Origin: Paenibacillus sp. HGH0039
Lineage (GTDB): Bacteria; Bacillota; Bacilli; Paenibacillales; NBRC-103111
DNA length: 64,000 nt
Direction of reading: 5' to 3'
Assembly: GCF_000411255.1 (NCBI RefSeq)
Contig: NZ_KE150412.1
Coordinates: forward strand, 962,645-1,026,644
Shown here: positions 1-8,462 of the stretch, piece after piece
Numbering within the stretch: the first letter of the stretch is position 1
Layout: each line of letters begins with the position of its first letter
Made by a program: the position numbers and the translations under genes
Notes under the pieces: model-generated
Seen by the model: the letters and a program-made list of their open reading frames with translations, nothing else
Database searches by the model: none
Told to the model about the DNA's origin: nothing

Positions 1-256
1 TGGCGTTCTCGGTTTCCCGGATGAGTTCGACGCACTTGCGGGCGTAGGGAATCAGCGTCCTCCCCGCTTCCGTCAATTCAATTTTTTTGGTAGAGCGGTG
101 AAACAACTTGATTCCGAAATGATCCTCAAGGGACTGCACCTGCATCGTTACCGCGGGCTGCGTCATATGAAGCGCCTGCGCGGCGTGCGAAAAGCTGCCT
201 TTTTCGGCTACCGTATAAAAGATGTGAAGCTGGTGAAAATTCAGAGCCATCGTCAT
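1..256 (-). CDS. LysR-family transcriptional regulator, N-terminal part (runs off the window)
   Basis: The reverse strand encodes an N-terminal winged helix-turn-helix typical of LysR regulators: it begins MTMALNFHQLHIFYTVAE, followed by a GSFSHAAQALHMTQPAVTMQ recognition segment and LFHRSTKKIELTEAG. Only about 85 residues are inside the window; the effector-binding domain lies beyond base 1. The start at 256 is chosen because AAAGGG sits a few bases upstream; the ATG at 250 is an alternative. The FHQLHIF opening resembles the CysL/CbbR-like branch, but the regulated pathway cannot be told from this fragment. Confidence 0.85.
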   Translation of the reverse strand, partial: MTMALNFHQLHIFYTVAEKGSFSHAAQALHMTQPAVTMQVQSLEDHFGIKLFHRSTKKIELTEAGRTLIPYARKCVELIRETENA

Positions 257-298
257 CGCCGCCCTTTCTCCGCATTTATTATAGCATTTATAAGACGG

Positions 299-335
299 AA
301 AAAAGAGCATGCCTGCAAAATGCAGACATGCTCTT
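299..335 (-). terminator. Intrinsic terminator of the gene at 367-804
   Basis: A strong hairpin (AAGAGCATG plus CTGCA arms around an AAA loop) ends in a run of T on the minus strand, directly after the minus-strand gene ending at 367 and before the LysR start. Confidence 0.8.
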
Positions 336-366
336 CGCCGTGCCGTAATCCTTCATCTGCCCGGAG

Positions 367-804
367 TTACCGCCGCTTACGGCTGTTCTTGATCAGCGTC
401 ATCCGGCGGGAGTGGCGGAGCCACGAATAGTACGATTTCAGATCGCGCAGCTCGATGGTCTCGGACATTCTGCCTAGGAAAGTCACGATAATCATTTTAT
501 GCAGCGGGTTGCCCGCAATATCGGTTTCGTTCTCAATGACGGAAAACTCGGCGACCATCACCAGATCGTCGTCCACGAGATAAACGTCCTGTTCGTTCTT
601 GTAATACGAAGCGATCCGTCCGTCTTTCAGTTTATCCCATAAAAAATCGCAAATGTCCTCGAAGCCGGTTTTCTCGTTTTCGACCCGGTCCACCCAGCGG
701 AGACGAGCGTGATTCGTGATCACAATGTCCGCAATTTTTTTGTCGTTCAGGTTAACATAAAAAGGTTCGTACGTGCTCCAGCGGTCCATTGTTTTGTCCC
801 TCAT
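367..804 (-). CDS. Conserved hypothetical protein, 145 aa
   Basis: I do not recognise this protein. It is 145 residues, charged and soluble, with no signal peptide or membrane segment. The middle contains an ITNHARLRWVDRV stretch, and the C-terminus is strongly basic (RHSRRMTLIKNSRKRR), which could contact nucleic acid. The start is well supported by GGAGAGGAG about 8 bases upstream. It is a single-gene unit, with a TTGGAA-17-TACAAT promoter upstream and a hairpin terminator downstream. Confidence 0.75.
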   Translation of the reverse strand: MRDKTMDRWSTYEPFYVNLNDKKIADIVITNHARLRWVDRVENEKTGFEDICDFLWDKLKDGRIASYYKNEQDVYLVDDDLVMVAEFSVIENETDIAGNPLHKMIIVTFLGRMSETIELRDLKSYYSWLRHSRRMTLIKNSRKRR

Positions 805-1103
805 GAATCACAACTCCTCTCCAAGCGTTTAGGCCTTTATACCTACTGGTTTTCACCATTGTAACTCAATATTTAAATATTTCCAAATAAAAACGCTCAC
901 TTAATTTATAAATATGGCGCGTCACAAGAAAAAATGTCACACAACTGTAGAAAATTCAAAATTAACAAAAAAATCAATCTTCTCATAAACTGCAAAGATG
1001 ATGAAATAAGATTTCAAAATGCGTTCTCAGCCGCAGCGCCGGCAAGGGCTGACCTCCGGTCAAATAACAGGCTTATTTAAAAAAACAGATTTGCGCTTTT
1101 GCT
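805..1103. other. AT-rich intergenic stretch
   Basis: Nearly 300 bases between the 145-aa hypothetical gene and ylbG. It is visibly richer in A and T than its surroundings and carries the promoter of the hypothetical gene near its left end. I see no convincing ORF, RNA or terminator in the rest. Confidence 0.6.
858..886 (-). promoter_or_regulatory. SigA-type promoter for the gene at 367-804
   Basis: On the minus strand TTGGAA (886-881) and TACAAT (863-858) are separated by exactly 17 bases, about 55 bases before the start codon. Confidence 0.55.
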
Positions 1104-1367
1104 CTACAGTGTGTAAAATTTTGATTTGTCCGGTCCGTGGCTTTCGTACTCGGTTTTAATTTCACCGCGGTAAGAACGCTCCACCTTGCGTACGTAAGCC
1201 AGCTTCTGAAGTTGGCGTACGGTTTCGTCATACCGGCTGGCATGAATATACAGCACCACATAGTGCATTTTCTTGGACATGTAGTGCACCGATCCGAAGC
1301 GCTCCAAATTTTTGGCGGCTTTCAAATCAGTCACCCAAATGATAAGTCCGGTTCGCTCCGTTATCAT
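1104..1367 (-). CDS. ylbG: YlbG family protein (UPF0298)
   Basis: An 87-residue protein with the features of the small YlbG family: an early LIIWVTDLKAAKNLERFG segment, then VHYMSKKMHYVVLYIH and a VRKVERSYRGEIKTEYES C-terminal part. The length matches the usual 85-90 residues. AAAGGAG lies about 9 bases before the ATG. In Bacillus subtilis ylbG adjoins ylbF; here the two are separated by an asparaginase gene on the other strand. The biochemical role of YlbG is not established. Confidence 0.85.
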   Translation of the reverse strand: MITERTGLIIWVTDLKAAKNLERFGSVHYMSKKMHYVVLYIHASRYDETVRQLQKLAYVRKVERSYRGEIKTEYESHGPDKSKFYTL

Positions 1368-1440
1368 GTCGTTTGACTCCTTTAGCAGTATTCGCTTTTG
1401 ATAAACTGAATTCTATTTTACGGGTTGGAGATGATCCTAA

Positions 1441-2451
1441 ATGTCGGCTTCTTCGGCTGTCATTGCCCGCGTCATTCGCGGGCCCATCACTGAAAGTATT
1501 CACCGCGGCCATATCGCTGTCGTCGATCATACGGGCCGCCTGCTTCACAGCCTGGGCGATCCGCATGCGGTTACATTCGCGCGTTCCACCGCAAAGCTGA
1601 TTCAGGCGCTGCCCGTTCTCGAATCGGGCGCGGCTTCCGACTTCGGCTTCACGGACGCCGAAATCGCCCTGATCTGCGCTTCCCATAACGGGGAAGACCG
1701 GCATGTCCGCGCGGCGCGCTCCATTCTGGCCAAAGCGGGCGCGGAAGCGGACGATCTGCAGTGCGGATCGCACTATCCGTTCCACAAGCCGACTTCGCGG
1801 CAGATGCGCGAGGAGGGGGAAGCCCCCACGCCCCTGCACAACAACTGCTCCGGCAAGCACTCCGGCATGCTCTCACTGGCGGCTAAGCTCGGCGTTAGCA
1901 CCGAGCATTACATGTCGCCCGAGCATCCCGTGCAGCGCCAGATGCTCCAGGCCGTCGCCGAAATGGCGGGCCTTGCCCCCGAGGAGATTCCTCTGGGCGT
2001 AGACGGCTGCGGCGTGCCCGTGTTCGGGCTGGCCATCGACCGCCTCGCGCTCGCTTACGCGCGGCTCGGCAAGCCCGACGGCCTCTCCGCCGAACGCGCG
2101 GACGCGTGCCGCCGCATCATTGCGGCCATCCGGCGGGAGCCTTCCTACCTCGCGGGAAGCGACCGCTTCGACACGCGGCTGGCCGAGGCGACCGGCGGCA
2201 GAATCATCGGGAAGATGGGCGCCGAAGGCCTCTTCGCCGTTACCGTGCCCGATGAAGGACTGGGCCTTGTCCTCAAGATCGAGGACGGCGCCCAGAGAGC
2301 GCTTTACTGCGCGATGTTCGAAGCGCTTGTCCAGCTCGGCCTGCTTCATGCGCGCGAGACGGAGGCCCTTGCGGAATTCCGCGAGCCGAAGGTCACGAAT
2401 TGGCAGGGCACCGTCGTAGGCTCCATTCAAGCTGACTTCAAGCTTACTTAA
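1441..2451 (+). CDS. Asparaginase II family protein
   Basis: A 336-residue cytoplasmic protein of the asparaginase II (Rhizobium-type, PF06089-like) family, expected to hydrolyse L-asparagine to aspartate and ammonia. Family segments visible are VTFARSTAKLIQALPV (about residues 42-57), ASHNGEDRHV, CGSHYPFH and NNCSGKHSGMLSLA (about 134-147), and GVDGCGVPVFGL. Length is normal. TTGGAG lies about 10 bases before the ATG. It is divergent from ylbG and ends at its own terminator, so it is probably monocistronic. Substrate is inferred from family only. Confidence 0.85.
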   Translation: MSASSAVIARVIRGPITESIHRGHIAVVDHTGRLLHSLGDPHAVTFARSTAKLIQALPVLESGAASDFGFTDAEIALICASHNGEDRHVRAARSILAKAGAEADDLQCGSHYPFHKPTSRQMREEGEAPTPLHNNCSGKHSGMLSLAAKLGVSTEHYMSPEHPVQRQMLQAVAEMAGLAPEEIPLGVDGCGVPVFGLAIDRLALAYARLGKPDGLSAERADACRRIIAAIRREPSYLAGSDRFDTRLAEATGGRIIGKMGAEGLFAVTVPDEGLGLVLKIEDGAQRALYCAMFEALVQLGLLHARETEALAEFREPKVTNWQGTVVGSIQADFKLT

Positions 2452-2456
2452 ACAGC

Positions 2457-2497
2457 AGCCGTGTCCGCGGGGATAATCCGCAGGCACGGCTTTTTTT
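2457..2497 (+). terminator. Intrinsic terminator after the asparaginase gene
   Basis: AGCCGTG pairs with CACGGCT around an inner GCGG/CCGC stem, followed by seven T. Confidence 0.9.
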
Positions 2498-2610
2498 AAA
2501 ATCGGCTATTATCGTCCCCGTCAAGAGACGTTCGGATTGTCAAGGCTGTTGGTACGGAAACCTGGAGGGGGCTAAGCCCCCGGTTCCGCTTGTCCGGTCC
2601 CCTGCGGAGG

Positions 2611-3063
2611 TTAACCGCAGCTGGAGCAGCTCCCGCCCGATCCGCAGCTGCCTCCGCAGCCGCCCGATCCGGAGTCGAGCCCGCCCGGAACTTTGATGGT
2701 ATCGGATACGGCGGTCGCGATTGTTTTCGATATGGTATACAGCAATCGGTCAAGCCGTTCTTCCGCTTCCTTGAACTTGCTTATGCTCTGCACCTGCTCA
2801 AGCCGGGACTGTACGGCCTGGACTTTCTCCAGTGCGGCATGGTAATCGGGATGGAAATGGCCGAAACGCTCGCATTCCTCGAACAAATCTTTGGCTTTGT
2901 TGAACTCTCTCACGAGCCTCTGCGCCTCGAAATCCTGTTCCACCGCCTGCTTCCAATATAGATAATCCGCCACTTCGGCAGAGTTGTTAATGAGATCGCC
3001 CACTTGATACGCACCCATAAGAATGGACGACATATCCATTGTCTTGGCTTCCGCCACACTCAC
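2611..3063 (-). CDS. ylbF: YlbF/RicF family regulator with Cys-rich tail
   Basis: A 150-residue, mostly helical protein of the YlbF/YmcA (Com_YlbF) family. RicF forms the RicAFT complex with YmcA and YaaT, which binds Fe-S clusters and affects mRNA maturation, competence, sporulation and biofilm formation in B. subtilis. Helical segments such as EVADYLYWKQAVEQDFEAQ and LVREFNKAKDLFEECERFG match the family. The last 23 residues are Gly/Ser/Cys-rich with four cysteines (GGCGGSCGSGGSCSSCG), consistent with metal or cluster binding. The start codon is GTG with AAAGGAAG upstream; an in-frame ATG is eight codons further in. Confidence 0.85.
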   Translation of the reverse strand: MSVAEAKTMDMSSILMGAYQVGDLINNSAEVADYLYWKQAVEQDFEAQRLVREFNKAKDLFEECERFGHFHPDYHAALEKVQAVQSRLEQVQSISKFKEAEERLDRLLYTISKTIATAVSDTIKVPGGLDSGSGGCGGSCGSGGSCSSCG

Positions 3064-3281
3064 AATCGATCACTTCCTTTTGTGTTTCCTGCGTACTCCC
3101 CCTATCATATCACAGTTCCCTGGGACTTTCTCCATTTTTAAAAGCATCCGGGCTGACTTTTGTTGGAGATTTCTCAGAAAAAAAAGATCGTTTACAGGTG
3201 GCCTGGTGTTTAAAAATAAAGAAATGAATCGCATGAAACAAATTATATTACATAATTTTCCATAAATCAAGTTTAACAAAT

Positions 3282-5294
3282 TTAAGTCCCGGATAATCCG
3301 GGCAATAGGATGCGGATGCGGCTGATCCGACCGGCTTGAACCGTTCTGTTTCTGCCTGCGCCGTCCGACAATTCGATGGTCAGCTCATCTCCCCGTTCTA
3401 CGGCTTTGCGCGGGATCCATACCGCCGCTGCACTGCCTTCAACCTCGGCCACAACAGGGGCTCCCCAGGAAATCGCCTGCCGAGCGATTTTAAGAATGGT
3501 CGACGCATGGTATCCCCTGCTGTCCCGATACCAGACCGCAGGAATATCCCGCATTCCGGGATACATTTCCTCTGCGGAAGGCAGGCGGGTCTCCAGTTCC
3601 AGGTATTGGACAGGGTCCTGATCGTACACAATCCCTTTAAGCGTCTCTGTTTCCGCTTCTCCATCCGGGCCCGGCGCTTCCTCTTCGTCCTGAAAATCAG
3701 CCGTATGTCGGGGAGAAAAGCCCGCTGCGTCCAGCAGCTTCATCATGTCGGTCATTTTGCCTGCCGGAACGATAAAATCAGCGTCCCCGATTTTCTCAAG
3801 CAGCAGCCTCCCGATCTTGGGATGGCGCGAGATTTGTTCCGCCAGCTGTGCGTCCGCGCAGCGCAGAAGAGTCACGCCGCCGAGCACGACCCGGCCGTAC
3901 TGTTCGCCCCATGAGGTGATCGTAAGCCGGACCGTTTCCGGCACACCGTGGCGGGCATGATTTTCGAGAAGCTCCAAGGCCTGTTCCGGCGGAGTTCCGT
4001 GATCCGCCCCTCTTTGGACGCTTTCTTTGGTCAGGCGGTACACGGCCATACGGTCGCTTTTCACGAGCTCCGCGAAACGGGCGATTTCCCAGCGTACCGT
4101 GAACGGGCATTCCGGCGAGACCATCACCTCGAAATCCGGCTGTACATACAAAAAGACGGACGGTTTCGCCGTTTTCCGCTCCTCATTCGCTCTCTGTTCA
4201 TATCGTACGGGATAAAGCCAGCTAACCGATACGTCGCTGCTGTCTTCCGGCTCCCAGTCGAGCCATCCGAACGCCCGAAGAGGCTGAAGCCATTTCTGAA
4301 CCAGCCGGAGGGAAAAACGCGCCCCCTCCTCCTCTCCTCCGGTCAACGCTTCCCGCCTGTTCAGCTCGGCTGCCAAGCGGCTCAGCCGTATTTGGGTGCC
4401 GGCCGCGAGCTTGTCGAGCAGGCATACCGCGTGCTGCAGATCCACTTCCTCGGGAAAACGGTGTTCCGTCCAAAGTCGGTACAACATGTCCGTTTGAAGC
4501 GCCTCGTCCGCGGCGAGCCAGTCACGAAGCCGGGGCTTGTGCAGAACAAGCCGGTCCCCGCTCCGGTACAGGAGCCCCAGCCGCTGCAAAAAATCCAAGG
4601 CTGCCGCCAGCGATACCGGATAGGTATCGGCATGCGCGAACTGGAGCCCGCAGCCGGCCAGGTCGGTTTCGTCAAAGCCGAGAAGCGCCGTCATTCTCTG
4701 TACGTGGCGCTTGTGCAAAGCTCCGCGCTGTGTAAGCGGCAGCTCGTGCAGATCCGCATAATTGAGCAGGAGAAACAAGTCCAGCGGTAGTCCCTGGCGC
4801 GGCTTGTCTCCCTGCTCGTAAAGCTGCCGCAGCTTGGCGTTATCGCCGCTGCCGATACTCCACGGACTGCCCGCTCCGTCGCCGTGCCCGACTGCATTAC
4901 AGCCGTGGCCAAAAAACACGGCCTGCCACCCCCGCAGACCGTCCTGCGGAAGCAGGAACAGCCGGTCGCCCCACGATTTGCGGAACGCCGCGATCAGCCC
5001 CCGTCTGCGCAGACCCGTGAGAGCCGTTTTAACCAAAGCCGCCGCCCAGTCCGCCGTTTCCTTCTCAAGTTCGGCCGATGTAAAAGGCCGGCAGCCGAAA
5101 CGGACGACGATCAGCCGAAGCAGCTTCTCCTCATCGGACTGCAGAGTTGCCCGGAGCTTTCTGAGCACCTCCTCATTACCGAAAGCTTCCCGGGCTTCCA
5201 TACCATGCGCTACCGCGCTTTTTATCCAATCTTGTCCGAGCAGTTGCCTGGAAACGGCCGGCGGCATTCTATCGAGTATTTGCGCATAGTTCAT
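3282..5294 (-). CDS. Helicase-associated domain protein, partner of XPB helicase
   Basis: A 670-residue soluble protein encoded immediately downstream of, and overlapping by 26 bases, the XPB-like helicase gene. It resembles the large helicase-associated (Helicase_C_3-type) proteins found next to bacterial XPB. Two features are visible: an N-terminal winged-helix-like region (RLIVVRFGCRPFTSAELEKE, about residues 62-81), and a later region with VFLYVQPDFEVMVSPECP and RLLLEKIGDADFIVPAG that is typical of these partners. GGAGGGCGGGAG precedes the ATG. The overlap suggests translational coupling and equal production. Role is inferred: a DNA repair or transcription-coupled remodelling complex with the helicase. 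Confidence 0.75.
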   Translation of the reverse strand: MNYAQILDRMPPAVSRQLLGQDWIKSAVAHGMEAREAFGNEEVLRKLRATLQSDEEKLLRLIVVRFGCRPFTSAELEKETADWAAALVKTALTGLRRRGLIAAFRKSWGDRLFLLPQDGLRGWQAVFFGHGCNAVGHGDGAGSPWSIGSGDNAKLRQLYEQGDKPRQGLPLDLFLLLNYADLHELPLTQRGALHKRHVQRMTALLGFDETDLAGCGLQFAHADTYPVSLAAALDFLQRLGLLYRSGDRLVLHKPRLRDWLAADEALQTDMLYRLWTEHRFPEEVDLQHAVCLLDKLAAGTQIRLSRLAAELNRREALTGGEEEGARFSLRLVQKWLQPLRAFGWLDWEPEDSSDVSVSWLYPVRYEQRANEERKTAKPSVFLYVQPDFEVMVSPECPFTVRWEIARFAELVKSDRMAVYRLTKESVQRGADHGTPPEQALELLENHARHGVPETVRLTITSWGEQYGRVVLGGVTLLRCADAQLAEQISRHPKIGRLLLEKIGDADFIVPAGKMTDMMKLLDAAGFSPRHTADFQDEEEAPGPDGEAETETLKGIVYDQDPVQYLELETRLPSAEEMYPGMRDIPAVWYRDSRGYHASTILKIARQAISWGAPVVAEVEGSAAAVWIPRKAVERGDELTIELSDGAGRNRTVQAGRISRIRILLPGLSGT

Positions 5295-6966
5295 CGCTCC
5301 CGCCCTCCTCTATCCTGTACTCGTACCCCTGCTCGAGCAGAAAAATCCGCCGCTTAAGCGCATACTCCTGCTCGCTCGTGCCTCTGCTGACCAATGTGTA
5401 GAAGAAAGCCTCGTTTCTCCCCTTCTTGGGCCGGAGTATGCGCCCGAGGCGCTGAGCCTCTTCCTGCCTGGAGCCGTAGCTTCCCGAAAGCTGGATGGCG
5501 ACAGAAGCATCCGGAAGGTCGACGGCGAAATTGGCCACTTTCGAAACGGCGAGAATCCGGACAAGCCCGGTGTTAAAAGCTTCATAGAGCCGCTGCCGGT
5601 CCACCTGCGGCATTTCGCCGGTAATAAGCGGAATCGTTAATTTCCGGGCGACTTCTTTCAACTGGTCCAAATATTGGCCGATAATGAGAATCGCTTCTCC
5701 GTCATGGCGGGCCAGAAGACGCGTTAACGCCAGAAATTTGCGGGAGTTTTCCCCGGCTATGCGGAACCGGCTTCTTTTGTCCGCCTCGTAATAGTTTTGC
5801 AGCTCACCGGTCTCCATTTCCACGCCAACCTCCGTACAGGTTACCCGTGCGATCCATCCTTCCTGCTCCAGCCGCTTCCAGGGCATATCGAACAGTTTGG
5901 GGCCGATCAGCGAAAAAACATCCTCCTCGCGTCCGTCCTCGCGCACGAGGGTTGCCGTCAGTCCGAGCCGCCGGGTCGCCTGGATATCCGCGGTCGCCCG
6001 GAAAACGGGAGCGGGTAAAAGATGCACCTCGTCATAGATAATGAGCCCCCAGTCGCGGCTGTTGAACAGTTCCATATGAGCTTGTTCGCCGCCTTTTTCA
6101 CGCCGGTGTGTAAGAATTTGATACGTCGCGATGGTGACGGGTCTAACCAGCTTGATGTCCCCGCTGTATTCGCCGACGCGTGATTCGTCCAGACTGGTCT
6201 TGCCCAGAATCTCTTTGATCCATTGGCGGACGGATGTCACATTCGTAGTCAGGATCAGTGCCGCACAGCTTAGCTTTGTCAACGCGGCGATGCCGATGAC
6301 CGTTTTTCCCGCTCCGCAGGGCAGAACGAGCACTCCGCTGCCTCCGTCCGAACCGCCGGCCGGATGAAAGCACTCTACCGCTTGGCGCTGATAGTCTCTC
6401 AGCTCCACTCCCTTTAGCTCCGCCGGAAGCTCTTCTCCCGCGTGATAACCGGCCATATCAATGACCGGATACCCGAGCCGCGTCAGCTCCTGCTTCATGA
6501 CGCCCCTCATGTCCGGCCGGACTGCGAGTGTGGAACTTTGCACGGCTTCCGTGGGATCTGCGTCTTCCCGGTCGAAAAACCGCTGAAACTCTTTCAAACC
6601 GCCCAGTTTGGCCAGCAATTCCGTGTCTGTGGATTGGAGATACAGCTTCCCCTTGTCGGAAACGAGCCGGAGCAGTCCATACCGGTCCAGAATGGAGAGA
6701 AGTTCATCCTCCGTGCGGCGGGAAATCCCGTTTTTGGATTCCTGCTTCAGAAAACGGATAATATCGCCGCTGCGCAGGCCCGAAGCCGCCGCATTCCACA
6801 GGGACAGGGGGGTTATTTTGTAGGTATGCAGATGTTTCGGACTTTTAACGAGATCGGCGAAAAGCGCCAATTCCGCACGGATCGACTCGAAGCGCTCATG
6901 ATCCGCTTCCGCCAGCACAGTGAGGTCCTGTTGAACGATGAGCGCATTATCAGATGCCGGATTCAC
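5269..6966 (-). CDS. XPB/Ssl2-like superfamily 2 DNA helicase
   Basis: A 565-residue SF2 helicase with XPB architecture. An N-terminal damage-recognition-like region is followed by Walker A PCGAGKT (about 216-222), DEVH (312-315), TAT (337-339) and the XPB-specific RED motif (342-344). The C-terminal RecA domain carries QRLGRILRPKKGRNEAFFY. XPB unwinds or remodels DNA in eukaryotic TFIIH and in archaeal repair; bacterial copies occur in actinobacteria and some Bacillota. The start is GTG with GGGAGG 7 bases upstream. It is the first gene of a two-gene operon with its partner. Confidence 0.92.
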   Translation of the reverse strand: MNPASDNALIVQQDLTVLAEADHERFESIRAELALFADLVKSPKHLHTYKITPLSLWNAAASGLRSGDIIRFLKQESKNGISRRTEDELLSILDRYGLLRLVSDKGKLYLQSTDTELLAKLGGLKEFQRFFDREDADPTEAVQSSTLAVRPDMRGVMKQELTRLGYPVIDMAGYHAGEELPAELKGVELRDYQRQAVECFHPAGGSDGGSGVLVLPCGAGKTVIGIAALTKLSCAALILTTNVTSVRQWIKEILGKTSLDESRVGEYSGDIKLVRPVTIATYQILTHRREKGGEQAHMELFNSRDWGLIIYDEVHLLPAPVFRATADIQATRRLGLTATLVREDGREEDVFSLIGPKLFDMPWKRLEQEGWIARVTCTEVGVEMETGELQNYYEADKRSRFRIAGENSRKFLALTRLLARHDGEAILIIGQYLDQLKEVARKLTIPLITGEMPQVDRQRLYEAFNTGLVRILAVSKVANFAVDLPDASVAIQLSGSYGSRQEEAQRLGRILRPKKGRNEAFFYTLVSRGTSEQEYALKRRIFLLEQGYEYRIEEGGSDELCANTR

Positions 6967-7138
6967 GGCGAGGCCTCCCTTTTTATCCGAATTCTCTCTT
7001 CACTATTCCTAGTATGAAGGGAACTTCCGAGAAATAAACGTTGCTGCATCATTTGTGCTCCATTTCGGAGCATTGTATAATGGCTAGGTTCCTTTTCCCA
7101 AAAAGGGGCATCCAAACTCACAACAAGGAATTGATCTC

Positions 7139-7909
7139 ATGAACACAAAAAAAGCCCTTCTTCTGTTTATTCTTGCCGCCCTTTTTCTTGCGGCCTGCGG
7201 GTCCGCCCAACCAAAAACGGATTCCGGATCGTTTAAAGAAACCGTCCTTGCCCGTTATCCCGAGCTGAAAACGCAAAAAATGACGACAGCCAAGGTCAAA
7301 AGAGTCGTGGACGGCGATACGTTCGAGCTGGAAAACGGGGATAAAGTGCGGCTGATCGGCTGCAACACGCCTGAAACCGTCAAGCCGAACAGCCCTGTCG
7401 AAGCTTACGGCAAGGAAGCGTCCGACTATACGAAAAAACGGTTGACCGGAACAACCGTCTATCTGTTCAACGATGCCGGAGATACCGATAAGTACGGCCG
7501 GCTGCTCCGATACGTCTTTATTGAAGGGGAGTCCGTCATGTATAACGAACTTCTCCTCCAGGAAGGGTATGCCAACGTGATGACCATTCAGCCCAATGTG
7601 ATGTTCTCCGATCGTTTTGTCAAAACGGAGCGGGAAGCCCGGTCCCAAAACAAGGGCCTCTGGGGCGTCAAAAGCCCTTCATCTCCCGCCAAAACCGGCG
7701 ATTCCCCAAAGGGCGGCTCCGGCAAAAATCCGGAAGCTGCCAATCAAACGGCGGCCTGCCCCGACCCTCAAATCAAAGGCAATATCAATTCGAAGAAAGA
7801 AAAAATATATCACGTTCCAGGGAGCTCATCCTACGAGCAGACACAGGCGGAAGCAATGTTCTGCACGGAGAACGACGCCAAAAAGGCCGGCTTCCGCAAA
7901 GCCGGATAG
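7139..7909 (+). CDS. Secreted lipoprotein nuclease (SNase domain plus C-terminal sunset-type domain)
   Basis: A 256-residue exported nuclease. The N-terminus is a lipoprotein signal with a lipobox ending LAAC (Cys20). A thermonuclease domain follows: VVDGDTFELENGDKVRLIG, NTPETVKP and DKYGRLLRYVF supply the Asp, Arg, Glu and Arg positions of the staphylococcal nuclease active site. A low-complexity linker leads to a C-terminal module, IKGNINSKKEKIYHVPGS, with AMFCTENDAKKAGFRKA, typical of the short sunset-type domain seen on secreted proteins. It should cut extracellular DNA or RNA at the cell surface. A TATAAT lies at 7076-7081. Confidence 0.9.
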   Translation: MNTKKALLLFILAALFLAACGSAQPKTDSGSFKETVLARYPELKTQKMTTAKVKRVVDGDTFELENGDKVRLIGCNTPETVKPNSPVEAYGKEASDYTKKRLTGTTVYLFNDAGDTDKYGRLLRYVFIEGESVMYNELLLQEGYANVMTIQPNVMFSDRFVKTEREARSQNKGLWGVKSPSSPAKTGDSPKGGSGKNPEAANQTAACPDPQIKGNINSKKEKIYHVPGSSSYEQTQAEAMFCTENDAKKAGFRKAG

Positions 7910-7917
7910 CCTATATT

Positions 7918-7970
7918 TTGATAGCCAGAAAAGACGCACCGGCATCCGGTGCGTCTTTTCTGGCTATCAA
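7918..7970. terminator. Bidirectional terminator between the nuclease and CBS genes
   Basis: A near-perfect inverted repeat (TTGATAGCCAGAAAAGACGC arms closing on CACCGGCATCCGGTG) lies between convergent genes and has T-rich and A-rich flanks for both directions. Confidence 0.85.
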
Positions 7971-7977
7971 GCAGCAT

Positions 7978-8412
7978 TCATTTGTTCGAAGACGTGCTCC
8001 GCCCTTCCGATATACGGCTCAGCGCTTCTCCCGCTTCGTCTTCCAGCTTATCCCGGACCGCAAGGTCTCCGATCGCGATAACGCCGACCAAATTACCGTC
8101 CTCAACGACCGGAAGACGTCGTACCTGGTGCTGGGCCATCACTTTGGCCGCTTCCTGGACATCCGTTTCCGGCGAGATCGTCGTCAAGTTTTCGGAAATG
8201 ACTTTCTTAACGGCCGTGGATCCGCTGTGTTTCTCGGCGTAGCCGCGGACGACCAGATCCCGGTCGGTTACGACGCCGATCAGCTTGCTTCCTTCCACGA
8301 CGGGAATGAAGCCGATATCGTGCTGTTTCATTTTAACCGCGATTTCATAGACGTTATCCTGCAGCGTTACGGTTACGCAGTCGGTAGACATGACATCTCT
8401 GACTGTAGGCAC
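7978..8412 (-). CDS. Tandem CBS-domain protein (YhcV-like)
   Basis: A 144-residue protein made almost entirely of two CBS motifs (about residues 5-58 and 70-125), including DIGFIPVVEGSKLIGVVTDRD and QVRRLPVVEDGNLVGVIAIGD. Such pairs bind adenosyl nucleotides and act as energy or ligand sensors. The GTG at 8412 is chosen because AAGGAGG lies 8 bases upstream; a longer frame to 8436 would place the Shine-Dalgarno inside the coding sequence. Similarity is closest to stand-alone YhcV-type proteins. No partner enzyme is fused, so its target is unknown. Confidence 0.85.
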   Translation of the reverse strand: MPTVRDVMSTDCVTVTLQDNVYEIAVKMKQHDIGFIPVVEGSKLIGVVTDRDLVVRGYAEKHSGSTAVKKVISENLTTISPETDVQEAAKVMAQHQVRRLPVVEDGNLVGVIAIGDLAVRDKLEDEAGEALSRISEGRSTSSNK

Positions 8413-8462
8413 GAAGAATTCCTCCTTCACTTGCATGACGGCAAGTTATGTTAGGGCTGGAA

